Below are positions 1-7,307 of a stretch of 37,663 nucleotides of DNA, piece after piece (positions within the stretch are counted from its first letter, which is position 1; every line of letters starts with the position of its first letter). The notes beneath the pieces are model-generated. The model did no database searches, was not told the origin of the DNA, and was given only the letters and a program-made list of their open reading frames with translations. The stretch covers positions 1-37,663 of the IMG/VR virus record IMGVR_UViG_3300043427_003988. One strand, given 5' to 3'. The position numbers and the translations under genes are program-made. The stretch is from a virus.

Positions 1-111
1 CTCACGAGCGGCTTGCCTTGAAGCCACTAGAAAGCTGGACGCGCTGACAGTGATGTTCAGCACGTGGGCTTTGGTTTCTTTGTTGGTGAGGATGAACGTG
101 TATTGCTTCAT
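1..111 (-). CDS. Hypothetical protein, N-terminal part only
   Basis: Reading leftward from an ATG at 111, the frame stays open for 37 codons to the window edge. The peptide begins MKQYTFILTNKETKAH and continues with a Val/Ala/Ser-rich stretch ending AARE. A beta-strand followed by an amphipathic, Ala-rich helix is typical of small phage accessory proteins, but I recognise no family. The segment is about 50% G+C, clearly richer than the rest of the window, and looks more protein-like than any frame on the opposite strand. No Shine-Dalgarno sequence is visible. The C-terminus lies outside the window. Confidence 0.45.
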   Translation of the reverse strand, partial: MKQYTFILTNKETKAHVLNITVSASSFLVASRQAARE

Positions 112-128
112 GTATTCAAGGTATCACA

Positions 129-166
129 CTTGCGCGAAAACGCAAGAGATTTTTTTATTTTTTTTG
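129..166 (+). terminator. Possible Rho-independent terminator
   Basis: A perfect 6-bp stem, CTTGCG at 129-134 and CGCAAG at 141-146, encloses a CGAAAA loop. It is followed by T-rich tracts at 150-157 and 159-165. The geometry suits a terminator for rightward transcription, but no rightward gene is visible to its left, and the leftward gene at 1-111 starts just beyond it. It could instead lie in that gene's leader. Confidence 0.45.
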
Positions 167-398
167 AAACTTTTTTGCTTGACAACACCCCCCCTATTTT
201 TGAAAAAAATTCATACGAGCGTTTGAATGTTTGGTCGCTGGGGCCTATTTTTAAAACTCTACAACCTATAAATCCATCTCTCTTTTACTTATCAGGGTAT
301 CCATAAACCAATAAAAACCACATACATATAATAAAAATGAATTAAAATACATGGATATATAATATGATATTATATTAGATAATTAAATTGATTATTAG
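167..398. other. Intergenic AT-rich stretch without a recognised gene
   Basis: About 230 bases between the hairpin and the metalloprotease leader. It holds a run of seven C residues at 188-194 and a very AT-rich tail from 300 on with several TATA-like strings. I see no convincing coding region on either strand, and no RNA gene. Confidence 0.5.
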
Positions 399-409
399 TG
401 TAATAATAT
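399..409 (+). promoter_or_regulatory. TGTAATA box upstream of metalloprotease
   Basis: TGTAATAATAT lies 26 bases before the preferred ATG at 436. It matches a motif that recurs before many gene blocks in the window (17287, 23363, 34433 and 36380 on this strand; 17212 on the other). It may be a phage late-promoter element. No transcript data are available here. Confidence 0.35.
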
Positions 410-435
410 GGGTAAAATGGTATAGGGTTTTATAT

Positions 436-1311
436 ATGAAATTTATAGGCGCCACCACAGATAAACAGCGCATCTTCTTATTCAGAGGTCGTAAGGGGCT
501 TAATAATGGTAAAAAAAACATATTTAAAAAAAATATAATTCCACCACCAAATCCAAACGATAATATATTATTTGATACAAGTTCTTTTGTGGGTGTTGTG
601 CCAGAACCTTATTTAACAGCTTTAAACAGTGCAGTGGTAAGATGGTCAACATACATAAAATTTAATCCAAATGTTGTAGCTTCAATAAAGGCTAATATAA
701 ATCCAAACTGGAATGGTATTAGAATAAATAATTATACTACAATCAATGACTCACAATCATATATAGCTGCATGTGGTGTAAATCAATACATTGATATACA
801 ATCGGGCGGGGGTGTGAAGTTTAACACTTATAATTTCAACTTATTTGTTAATCTTTATTATGCAAGTATTTATAGTCCAACTGACTGGGCGAATGTAATG
901 ACCCACGAACTTGGACATGCATTGGGTATTGGCATATATTGGGGAACATTCTTCCAAGCTGGTGGGGCTGTACCGCCAACCGATGCTTTCCTTTCTAGCA
1001 CAGCTTATCCATCAGCAGGAAGTGCATATAATACAATATTAGGATCAAGCCGACCAAAGATTTCTTTAGAGAATGAGGGTGGTGGGGGTACGGCTTCTGC
1101 TCACTGGGAGAATAGTTTTAGACCTTCTGGCGCCGCTGGTTCGGATGGATTCAATTATCCCGGATTACAGAACGAATTAATGGTTGGCTTTTATTCTCCT
1201 TCAACTAATTTTGTAATATCAGATCTATCAATTAAAACATTGGTAGATTTTGGTTATTTTGAGAAAAATGCTGGCGCCAATGAGGGCGTACCAACATTAG
1301 TTAATAGTTAA
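436..1311 (+). CDS. Leishmanolysin-like (M8-type) zinc metalloprotease
   Basis: Probable metzincin endopeptidase. Counting from the ATG at 436 (291 residues), HELGHALG begins at residue 157 and gives two zinc-ligand histidines and the catalytic Glu. The usual third His directly after the Gly is absent. Instead a ~60-residue insertion precedes HWE at residue 223, which is the arrangement known for leishmanolysins. A Met-turn-like NELMVG follows (Met249), then the DLSIKTLVDFGY ending typical of this group. The frame is open back to a TTG at 388, but that would add an odd hydrophobic tail, so ATG 436 is preferred. No clear signal peptide is seen. The next gene starts 5 bases later. It may be a virion-associated or lysis-time protease acting on host surface protein; the substrate is unknown. 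Confidence 0.8.
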   Translation: MKFIGATTDKQRIFLFRGRKGLNNGKKNIFKKNIIPPPNPNDNILFDTSSFVGVVPEPYLTALNSAVVRWSTYIKFNPNVVASIKANINPNWNGIRINNYTTINDSQSYIAACGVNQYIDIQSGGGVKFNTYNFNLFVNLYYASIYSPTDWANVMTHELGHALGIGIYWGTFFQAGGAVPPTDAFLSSTAYPSAGSAYNTILGSSRPKISLENEGGGGTASAHWENSFRPSGAAGSDGFNYPGLQNELMVGFYSPSTNFVISDLSIKTLVDFGYFEKNAGANEGVPTLVNS

Positions 1312-1316
1312 TAAAT

Positions 1317-1490
1317 ATGAGCGAAGAAAATATAAACATACAACATAGTGGATCACACGTTCCAGATGATGCGGTTTTTTACAAAAATTGTGGTTGCGGT
1401 CAGCATGATCACGATCACGAGCCACAAAAAATAGCAACTTTTAATATGGATACAAATACCATGTCTGCTATATTGACTGGTGAGTTTTAA
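1317..1490 (+). CDS. Small Cys/His-rich protein
   Basis: A 57-residue frame starts 5 bases after the metalloprotease stop, so the two are probably co-transcribed. The middle contains CGCGQHDHDHE (residues 25-35), a dense Cys/His/Asp cluster that could bind Zn, Ni or Cu. The rest is acidic and hydrophilic, with no membrane segment. I recognise no family. Position and metal-ligand content make a link to the upstream zinc protease attractive (metal delivery, inhibitor or partner), but this is speculation. The gene is short, so coding status rests on its clean frame, ATG and operon-like spacing. Confidence 0.6.
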   Translation: MSEENINIQHSGSHVPDDAVFYKNCGCGQHDHDHEPQKIATFNMDTNTMSAILTGEF

Positions 1491-1499
1491 TTTTTTCTA

Positions 1500-1553
1500 A
1501 TAAAAATGGCCGTCGAGTTTTCGGAGAAAAGAGTGTTCCGCCGGGATTTTTAT
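1500..1553. terminator. Inverted repeat between convergent genes
   Basis: ATAAAAAT at 1500-1507 pairs with ATTTTTAT at 1546-1553. Between them are an imperfect GC-rich inner stem and a small TTTTC/GAAAA hairpin. It lies between the rightward gene ending at 1490 and the leftward gene ending at 1576, where a bidirectional terminator would be expected. The pairing is imperfect near the centre. Confidence 0.4.
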
Positions 1554-1575
1554 CCTAAATTATTGTTCAAATCTA

Positions 1576-2796
1576 TTAGGTAATAGATGCTGTGTGCTGT
1601 ATATTAACGGCAAGAGCAAAGTTGATATCTTTGAGTTGGCCGCGAGGATTGTTAGCACCATCAACAAAGCGCCAGTACCATCCAGCATAGTCTGTACCAG
1701 CTGCTTGCATGCCGCCCGAATCATCTATGGCAGTAAAGAATATGCCACCTATAAAAGCATTAGATATGTTTGGATTTGTTGCTGGGAAAAGCAATGTAGC
1801 CCCTCTCGTATAAGATAAATTGCTATTTGAATATCCAATATTTGTAATGCTGCTTCCAGCACTACTGGTACCAACACGAACACTTGAAGCCTGCGCCCCT
1901 ATGTTATGAAAGTCTACATTTACGGCTGGAAAAGCAACTTGGGTAGAGCCGCTAGAATCTCCACCTGGCATTAAATAGCCAGAAGTTCCTGCCTGACCAA
2001 CCATACACCATGGCGTTGGCTTCCCGGTGGAGCTACCGTAATATCTATAAGACGCATCTAGTGGGGTACCAGCACTATTCATTGAGCCAAAGATGTTGGT
2101 GTAACCGCCAACGCATTTTAAAAGACCAAGGCCACTAAAACTACCGCTGCTAACATCAATATTTATAGGAGTAACGATTGCTGGTATTGTAACCTGCAAA
2201 GAGTAGGTCAATCTTAAAAATTGATATTGTTGCAACGTTACCGGAGCCGGAAGAACGAATCTTGACAGTACAGTTGTTCCTATTCCGCTATTAGTCTGAT
2301 ATGCTCTACCAGCACCTCTATTTCCTGGATCATTATAATCAGTAATTAAAATCTCTCTTACCGTATGCTGGTATGTTGTTGCTAAAAAATCATAAACTTT
2401 AGTAAATACACGAGTACCATTTACAGTATCAGTACTGACAGTGTTTGAGGTTACAGAACTGTAGCCGCTCCAGTTAAAAATTCCCGTGTTCGCATCGCTA
2501 GTTGTTGTATTCCATCCGTTTATTACGCCGCTTTTATAATTTCTATCTGTAGATGCCGTTATATCATTACCATATTGTGCAACAACCATAAGTCGCGCAA
2601 TACTTCCCCATCCAACCTGTGTTCCGGCCAACGATAGTAATCCTCTGGTCATTAAAAGATTTGGGCGCATTTCATCACCAAATGGTTTTTCTATTTCGCC
2701 ATTTGGATGTACAATTTCAACTTTCCACATGCCCTTAATAAAAGTCTCTGTCCCCAAAGTAACTTCTCTTGTCCTATTAATTATTAAATTAGCCAT
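1576..2796 (-). CDS. Surface/fibre protein, scaffold family A (406 aa)
   Basis: One of four paralogous family A proteins in this block. Shared landmarks are an N-terminal strand with W-x-V-x-I and NG-x-x-E followed by PFG (PFG near residue 38), a central SRF strand followed by a 'LRLTY' strand (about residues 180-205), and a beta-rich C-terminal half. The sequence is Gly/Ser/Thr/Asn-rich, without a signal peptide or membrane segment, as expected for a trimeric fibre or tail-tip subunit. I cannot name a published family. It is the last gene of the minus-strand block, 54 bases after its upstream neighbour, with its own promoter-like box. A receptor-binding role is inferred from context only. 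Confidence 0.65.
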   Translation of the reverse strand: MANLIINRTREVTLGTETFIKGMWKVEIVHPNGEIEKPFGDEMRPNLLMTRGLLSLAGTQVGWGSIARLMVVAQYGNDITASTDRNYKSGVINGWNTTTSDANTGIFNWSGYSSVTSNTVSTDTVNGTRVFTKVYDFLATTYQHTVREILITDYNDPGNRGAGRAYQTNSGIGTTVLSRFVLPAPVTLQQYQFLRLTYSLQVTIPAIVTPINIDVSSGSFSGLGLLKCVGGYTNIFGSMNSAGTPLDASYRYYGSSTGKPTPWCMVGQAGTSGYLMPGGDSSGSTQVAFPAVNVDFHNIGAQASSVRVGTSSAGSSITNIGYSNSNLSYTRGATLLFPATNPNISNAFIGGIFFTAIDDSGGMQAAGTDYAGWYWRFVDGANNPRGQLKDINFALAVNIQHTASIT

Positions 2797-2809
2797 AAAT
2801 TTTATTTAC

Positions 2810-2824
2810 CTATTATATTATACA
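2810..2824 (-). promoter_or_regulatory. TATAAT-like box before the 406-aa gene
   Basis: Read on the minus strand, TGTATAATATAATAG ends 13 bases before the ATG at 2796. It resembles the recurring TGTAATA box and also contains TATAAT, so it could be used by a host sigma factor or a phage one. The 54-base gap is long for this compact block, which supports a control site. Confidence 0.35.
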
Positions 2825-2850
2825 TTTAAATTAATTAAAATATTTATTTT

Positions 2851-3942
2851 TTAAATTCTATTAAATCCCCACTGCAAATTTATTGTTACTGGTGTATTTG
2901 CTGGAATTGCTTGTGGCGTATTAAATTTGTAATAAATGGCCGAATATGATGATCCTGTATTGTGATGCCATAAGTATATACCGCCAACCTCTCTAACTTG
3001 CGAAAAACCAGAAAAATGATAATTAGCTTCAATAGTGCTTGATGAATTTGTTTGTATTAAAGCTCCGGTTGTTACAACTGCTCTGTCGCCTGTTGGCGTA
3101 TAGTCCAATCTTCCTATTGGATAATTTACCGGCTCATGACCCGAAGGATAAAAGCCCACATTATTTGCCCAAAGGGGTGTGCCAAAAATATTTTGATATC
3201 TTCCGTAATTGCTAAATTCTGTTGTTTGTGAAAATGTATTGCTGTTTTGAGTAAAATCCCTAAATAGCGTAATGTTGCTGTCGCCAAGTGGTATATATGT
3301 ATTATTACCGCTTAATTGAGATAATATTCCAGTGGTATTTGCGGACAGTCTTATTTTTCCAGTAAAATCTAGCCCACCGCCAGTAAGCACAATTGGCACA
3401 TCAGAGTTCAAATGGGCAAGAAATATTGTTAGTGTATATTGAACTTTTAACCTGTCTCCGGTTTGTAGAATTAATGTGCCAGGAAAAGTAAATCTACTGG
3501 TTGCAATATCTTGAATGTCGTTTATTGCAAAGCTGCCTATTAAAATTTCTGAATATGCTACTTCAGTAATGCCGCCGGGTATCGTGTTGAATATAAAATC
3601 CCTACTTAAAGAAATAGAATTATTTGCTGGATTTATAGACGCTGTAAAACTATCGCTCTTATATGTTTGAGCTATAAGAGTTCCAACAAGTCCAGTATCT
3701 CCTCTTGATGCGGCTTGTAAACTATTTCCAGCACGACATGTTTGAATGAAAGATTGTATTCCAAACTTGTAACCACGCAGTATTGATGCGAAAAACGAAT
3801 CAAGTATTAAATTTTTTCTTTTTTCTTTTCCAAATGGGTACTCTATTCGGCCATCAGCTTTTAAAACCTCAATTAAATACTCTCCTTTTACGCCAGCTAT
3901 ATTAGAACTATTTAGCTCTATATTTTCTATATTTTTTTCCAT
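2851..3942 (-). CDS. Surface/fibre protein, scaffold family A (363 aa)
   Basis: Second family A paralogue. The N-terminal signature reads EVLKADGRIEYPFG followed by a basic stretch and N-L-I-L-D, matching the same region of its 406- and 375-residue relatives. The central SRF strand (SRFTFPG) and the following 'LKVQYTL' strand are conserved. The C-terminal half is divergent, ending in VTINLQWGF, which resembles the terminal strands of the relatives. It is Gly/Ser/Thr-rich with no export signal or membrane span. Flanked by 50- and 54-base gaps, each with a promoter-like box, it may be transcribed separately from the six genes upstream of it. Family-level function unknown; probably a virion appendage subunit. 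Confidence 0.6.
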   Translation of the reverse strand: MEKNIENIELNSSNIAGVKGEYLIEVLKADGRIEYPFGKEKRKNLILDSFFASILRGYKFGIQSFIQTCRAGNSLQAASRGDTGLVGTLIAQTYKSDSFTASINPANNSISLSRDFIFNTIPGGITEVAYSEILIGSFAINDIQDIATSRFTFPGTLILQTGDRLKVQYTLTIFLAHLNSDVPIVLTGGGLDFTGKIRLSANTTGILSQLSGNNTYIPLGDSNITLFRDFTQNSNTFSQTTEFSNYGRYQNIFGTPLWANNVGFYPSGHEPVNYPIGRLDYTPTGDRAVVTTGALIQTNSSSTIEANYHFSGFSQVREVGGIYLWHHNTGSSYSAIYYKFNTPQAIPANTPVTINLQWGFNRI

Positions 3943-3949
3943 TGCGTTA

Positions 3950-3957
3950 TATTTATA
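3950..3957 (-). promoter_or_regulatory. TATAAATA box (T4-late-like)
   Basis: An exact TATAAATA on the minus strand lies 7 bases before the ATG at 3942. TATAAATA is the known core of T4 late promoters. The spacing would give an almost leaderless mRNA. Confidence 0.35.
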
Positions 3958-3992
3958 ATAGTTTATTTTTTATTTTTTTAAAATTTAATTTA

Positions 3993-6900
3993 CTAAACTG
4001 TCATCGATATTCCAGATAGGCTATAATTTACACTCTCAAAATATAATGGTACCACCATAAACCTACCAGATATTGAATAAGAGGCAGATTCTCCAGTTAT
4101 TGGCTGGATTCCGGTGTTAATTCTGTATAGTCCAGTTACAGAGTAGCCGCCGCTTTCAATTCCAGTAAAGTCATTTCTAGAATATGTGTAGTGATAGAGT
4201 GATGTAATACTGCCAGATATGTTTTGGTATTCAGTGCTGAATCCAGTACTTCTTACAGCTTCTTCGTAATTAACAGAAGGAACGCTTGCTGTGAGTGATG
4301 ATTGTTCAATTGGGTCAGTAGCAAAAAGAACAGCTATTGCCTCAGTCAAAGTTACAGAAGATATTGTGGCTTGAATTGTTCCAGTTTCGGCAATAAACCC
4401 AGTCTGTAATCCTGTTCCAATTTCTAGGAATCCGCTTAAATAATTAACATTATTAATTGTGCCGCTTACATTGACTCCAGTTTCTTCAAACGTGCCGCCA
4501 GAAATAATAGCTAAAGTGTATGATACGCCACTAATGTTTCCAGATATGTTTGTAAGCGAGTAATCTAGTACACCCCCTGGAATACCAGTCAGCGTAATTC
4601 CAGTACCAATCCAGCCAGTAAAATAACGACCGCTGGTTATTTTAACATCTCCAAAATATGCAAATTCACCATCAATATTGCTTTTACTTATGATACCAGT
4701 AAGCAATCCATATCCAGAGGCTGAATTTCCTAAAAATCCGCTACCTCTTGTGAAGTTGAAATCTGCGTATACTACTCGCGGCAAGTATTGATTATAATTT
4801 TCTAATAACCCAGAAAATCCAGAATATACACCAGTATAATATACAAAATTTCTTGAACCAATAAAGCCAGTAATAACTCCGGAGCCTGTTGGTTGATTAT
4901 TTATGCCAGAAAATCCACTACCTTCTGGAAAACTAAATCCAGTGTATTTGTAACCATCTTCCTCGTTAAATCCAGATCTTCCAACAAACCCTTCATCTGA
5001 ATAATACTTTAATATGTTTTTAGAACCTATATATCCATATAATATTCCCGTGCCATAATTTTTAAATTGATTTGCAAGAAAATCAAATTCTATTCCTGAA
5101 AAGCCAGTTCCACCATCGAAAAATCCACTATACTCATATCCATAACCATCATCTATACCAGTTATAGACTCTTTTCCTAAAAATGTTCCAGAGAATGTTA
5201 ATATATTTTTATAGCCAATAAATCCGGTCATTTCACCAATCCCTAAAAACGGGTTATTGGGGTCTTCTCCTATAAATCCACTATTTCCAAAAAAGAATCC
5301 GCTGTATTCATAACCGTAAGTAATATCTAATCCATCTATATTTTCAAACCCAACAAAATCCCCACCGCTTGGATAAAAATATCTATCTATTGGATCATTA
5401 GACTCTACATTGTTAGTTAGGAGTACGCCACTCAGTCCATCTCCGCTGGTATAGCCAGAAAACTTACCAAAACCATCCATAAAGCCAACCCAAAAACCAG
5501 TAACTGGAGATTTTTTAATTACTTTTATTGGCGAGAATTCAATTTTATTATTACCAATATAATATCCGCTTTGTGAATTTAAATTATACAGATCAAAACC
5601 AGACCAGCCATTCTCAGGATCCAAATAGCCACTTAAAAATCCTGATATTGGTACTTGTACCGACCCTGTGTATGTAAAATCGATTTGCTGGCTATCTAGA
5701 AAATAACCACTGCCGTAATTTTGTTCAGAAGAATTGAATGGACGAAAATTATAAGCTGAATCCATTATTCCGCTTATGTATCCTGTTATCTTATCTATCT
5801 CAAATTTTCTATATGGCGGAAATACTATCGTATTGTTGTTATAATAAAAACCACTATAGCCAGAAATTGTATTTCTATTAAATCCGCTAAAATTTCCAGA
5901 AACATCACGATAACCGCTCCAAAAACCTAATATCCCATTATTTGACAGGCTTTCTCCCAGCCTTAAACTTCCATAAGTTCCCGTTGATTGGTATCCTGTA
6001 AGATAAAGTCCACTTGTTATATTAGAATTTATTTGTGTTTTTTCAACCGGAGATCTGCCAGGCCAGCCACCAAAGCAACCAAGCTGTCCGCAAAGCAATG
6101 GATCGTAAAACCATTCCCATTTGCCGAAATCTTCAACAAATATTGACGCTATAGTTGCTGTTATGTTTGAAAATTCTTTTGGGTAACCTTTGTATTCGAT
6201 TGGAAAAACTCTATAATAATCAAGTTCGGTAATATTGGCTGTGACGATTTTGCTGGCAGTATCGCTTATTCCAGAGAGCAATGCAGGAAATGATTCGTCT
6301 ATTGCGCCTACCGTTAAGCCCATATTAAATGCAATTTCTTCAGCAAAATTTGAATAATTACCTTTTATAATTAAAATTCCAGGAACTAAGTGATCAAGGC
6401 CCTCTAAATTGTAAACTTTTGACGCTAAATTTGTGCATCCGGCACCAATAACAATTCTTCTTGGAAGATCGTAATCATATACGCCAGGTCTAATTTCTCT
6501 TCTTACGTATGGTGAAACAAATTTTCCCGAATACAATCTTTCATCCCTTCCATAAAACGATTTCAATGTATAATTATCAAAATTAACTCCTACATTAAAA
6601 CAATAAAAGCGATTTGGCGTTGATCCTAGTTCTGGGTCATAAAAAGATATGGATTGTGGGCCATAATATTTTTGTGTCTCTTTTTCTGACCAATCCATTT
6701 GAAAGCCTTTTTTATCTTCTCCAAATATTTCATCATAAATATACGTTGTTCCTTGCGGTCTAAATCTACTATCTGAAAATTGTGGGGCAATAACCTGAAA
6801 CCAATCTGGAGAGTTATCGCAAACAAAATATGGGCATACTGCATTTCCCCTGTAAAGACTTCTTGCATATTCATTTGAGCGCAGATGTTTAAAAAAATAA

Positions 6901-7301
6901 AATATAGTTGACTCATCTTTTCTAAATTGAAAATCACCCTCAACATTTCCAGAAAAATTGATTATTGCCGATGTTTGGTATATTGGCCCAAACCTTCCAC
7001 CAACTTGCACATTCGAACCAACTTGTATACCACTTTCGTTCCACAGAGCCAGGCCCGGAAAAACAACGGGAGTGCCGGATGCAAGTTCGCCTATACCAAA
7101 AGCTCTGTTTCCAACGCCTATGTTTTGACTAATCCTAAAAGGATAAAAAGCAAACTTTCTATCAGGAACAATAGAGCATAAATATTCTACAAAATCATTT
7201 AGTCTTGTAATTTCTGCCCCATTGAAAAAATTTATACCCTGCCCAGTTACACGGGTAATAAAGTCATCAACAAGAGGATTGATAATATCATTATGTAGCA
7301 T
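3993..7301 (-). CDS. Giant fibre protein: family B head plus SGF repeat array (1102 aa)
   Basis: The N-terminus (residues ~1-110) resembles the family B proteins of 277 and 394 residues: a helical lead with EI-x-x-(L/I) motifs, then a YPF strand. The region up to ~420 is beta-rich and divergent, including a Cys pair in a Gly-rich loop. Residues ~424-873 are an SGF array: units such as GFLSGYLD, SGYYIGN, YTGFSFPEGSGFSG and GSGVITGFIGSRN in order. The last ~230 residues are a different Gly/Thr-rich beta region. The typical family B end (FIS-x-GY) is missing. Its ATG is 6 bases after the upstream stop. Probably an elongated virion fibre; binding target unknown. Confidence 0.7.
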   Translation of the reverse strand: MLHNDIINPLVDDFITRVTGQGINFFNGAEITRLNDFVEYLCSIVPDRKFAFYPFRISQNIGVGNRAFGIGELASGTPVVFPGLALWNESGIQVGSNVQVGGRFGPIYQTSAIINFSGNVEGDFQFRKDESTIFYFFKHLRSNEYARSLYRGNAVCPYFVCDNSPDWFQVIAPQFSDSRFRPQGTTYIYDEIFGEDKKGFQMDWSEKETQKYYGPQSISFYDPELGSTPNRFYCFNVGVNFDNYTLKSFYGRDERLYSGKFVSPYVRREIRPGVYDYDLPRRIVIGAGCTNLASKVYNLEGLDHLVPGILIIKGNYSNFAEEIAFNMGLTVGAIDESFPALLSGISDTASKIVTANITELDYYRVFPIEYKGYPKEFSNITATIASIFVEDFGKWEWFYDPLLCGQLGCFGGWPGRSPVEKTQINSNITSGLYLTGYQSTGTYGSLRLGESLSNNGILGFWSGYRDVSGNFSGFNRNTISGYSGFYYNNNTIVFPPYRKFEIDKITGYISGIMDSAYNFRPFNSSEQNYGSGYFLDSQQIDFTYTGSVQVPISGFLSGYLDPENGWSGFDLYNLNSQSGYYIGNNKIEFSPIKVIKKSPVTGFWVGFMDGFGKFSGYTSGDGLSGVLLTNNVESNDPIDRYFYPSGGDFVGFENIDGLDITYGYEYSGFFFGNSGFIGEDPNNPFLGIGEMTGFIGYKNILTFSGTFLGKESITGIDDGYGYEYSGFFDGGTGFSGIEFDFLANQFKNYGTGILYGYIGSKNILKYYSDEGFVGRSGFNEEDGYKYTGFSFPEGSGFSGINNQPTGSGVITGFIGSRNFVYYTGVYSGFSGLLENYNQYLPRVVYADFNFTRGSGFLGNSASGYGLLTGIISKSNIDGEFAYFGDVKITSGRYFTGWIGTGITLTGIPGGVLDYSLTNISGNISGVSYTLAIISGGTFEETGVNVSGTINNVNYLSGFLEIGTGLQTGFIAETGTIQATISSVTLTEAIAVLFATDPIEQSSLTASVPSVNYEEAVRSTGFSTEYQNISGSITSLYHYTYSRNDFTGIESGGYSVTGLYRINTGIQPITGESASYSISGRFMVVPLYFESVNYSLSGISMTV
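4680..6030 (-). repeat. SGF repeat array in the 1102-aa protein
   Basis: Degenerate in-frame repeats of three block types: alpha (GF-x-SGF-x-D-x-x-G-x-F), beta (SGY-x-I-x-N through FSGFSG and GY-x-YSGF) and gamma (GSGI-x-TGFIG-x-(R/K)N). I count about four to five alpha and four gamma blocks. Boundaries are approximate and from eye. Confidence 0.75.
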
Positions 7302-7307
7302 TTTTTG

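Noticed and set aside
188-194. Run of seven C as a phase-variation tract
   Set aside because: It lies outside any gene, and seven bases is too short to argue for slippage control.
64-306. An 80-codon rightward frame starting with GTG at the left edge
   Set aside because: It runs through the hairpin and T-run at 129-166 and gives a Phe-rich peptide from poly-T. The opposite strand at 1-111 reads as a better protein.
388-435. TTG start for the metalloprotease
   Set aside because: It would add 16 hydrophobic residues from an AT-rich leader containing the promoter-like box; the ATG at 436 is better placed.
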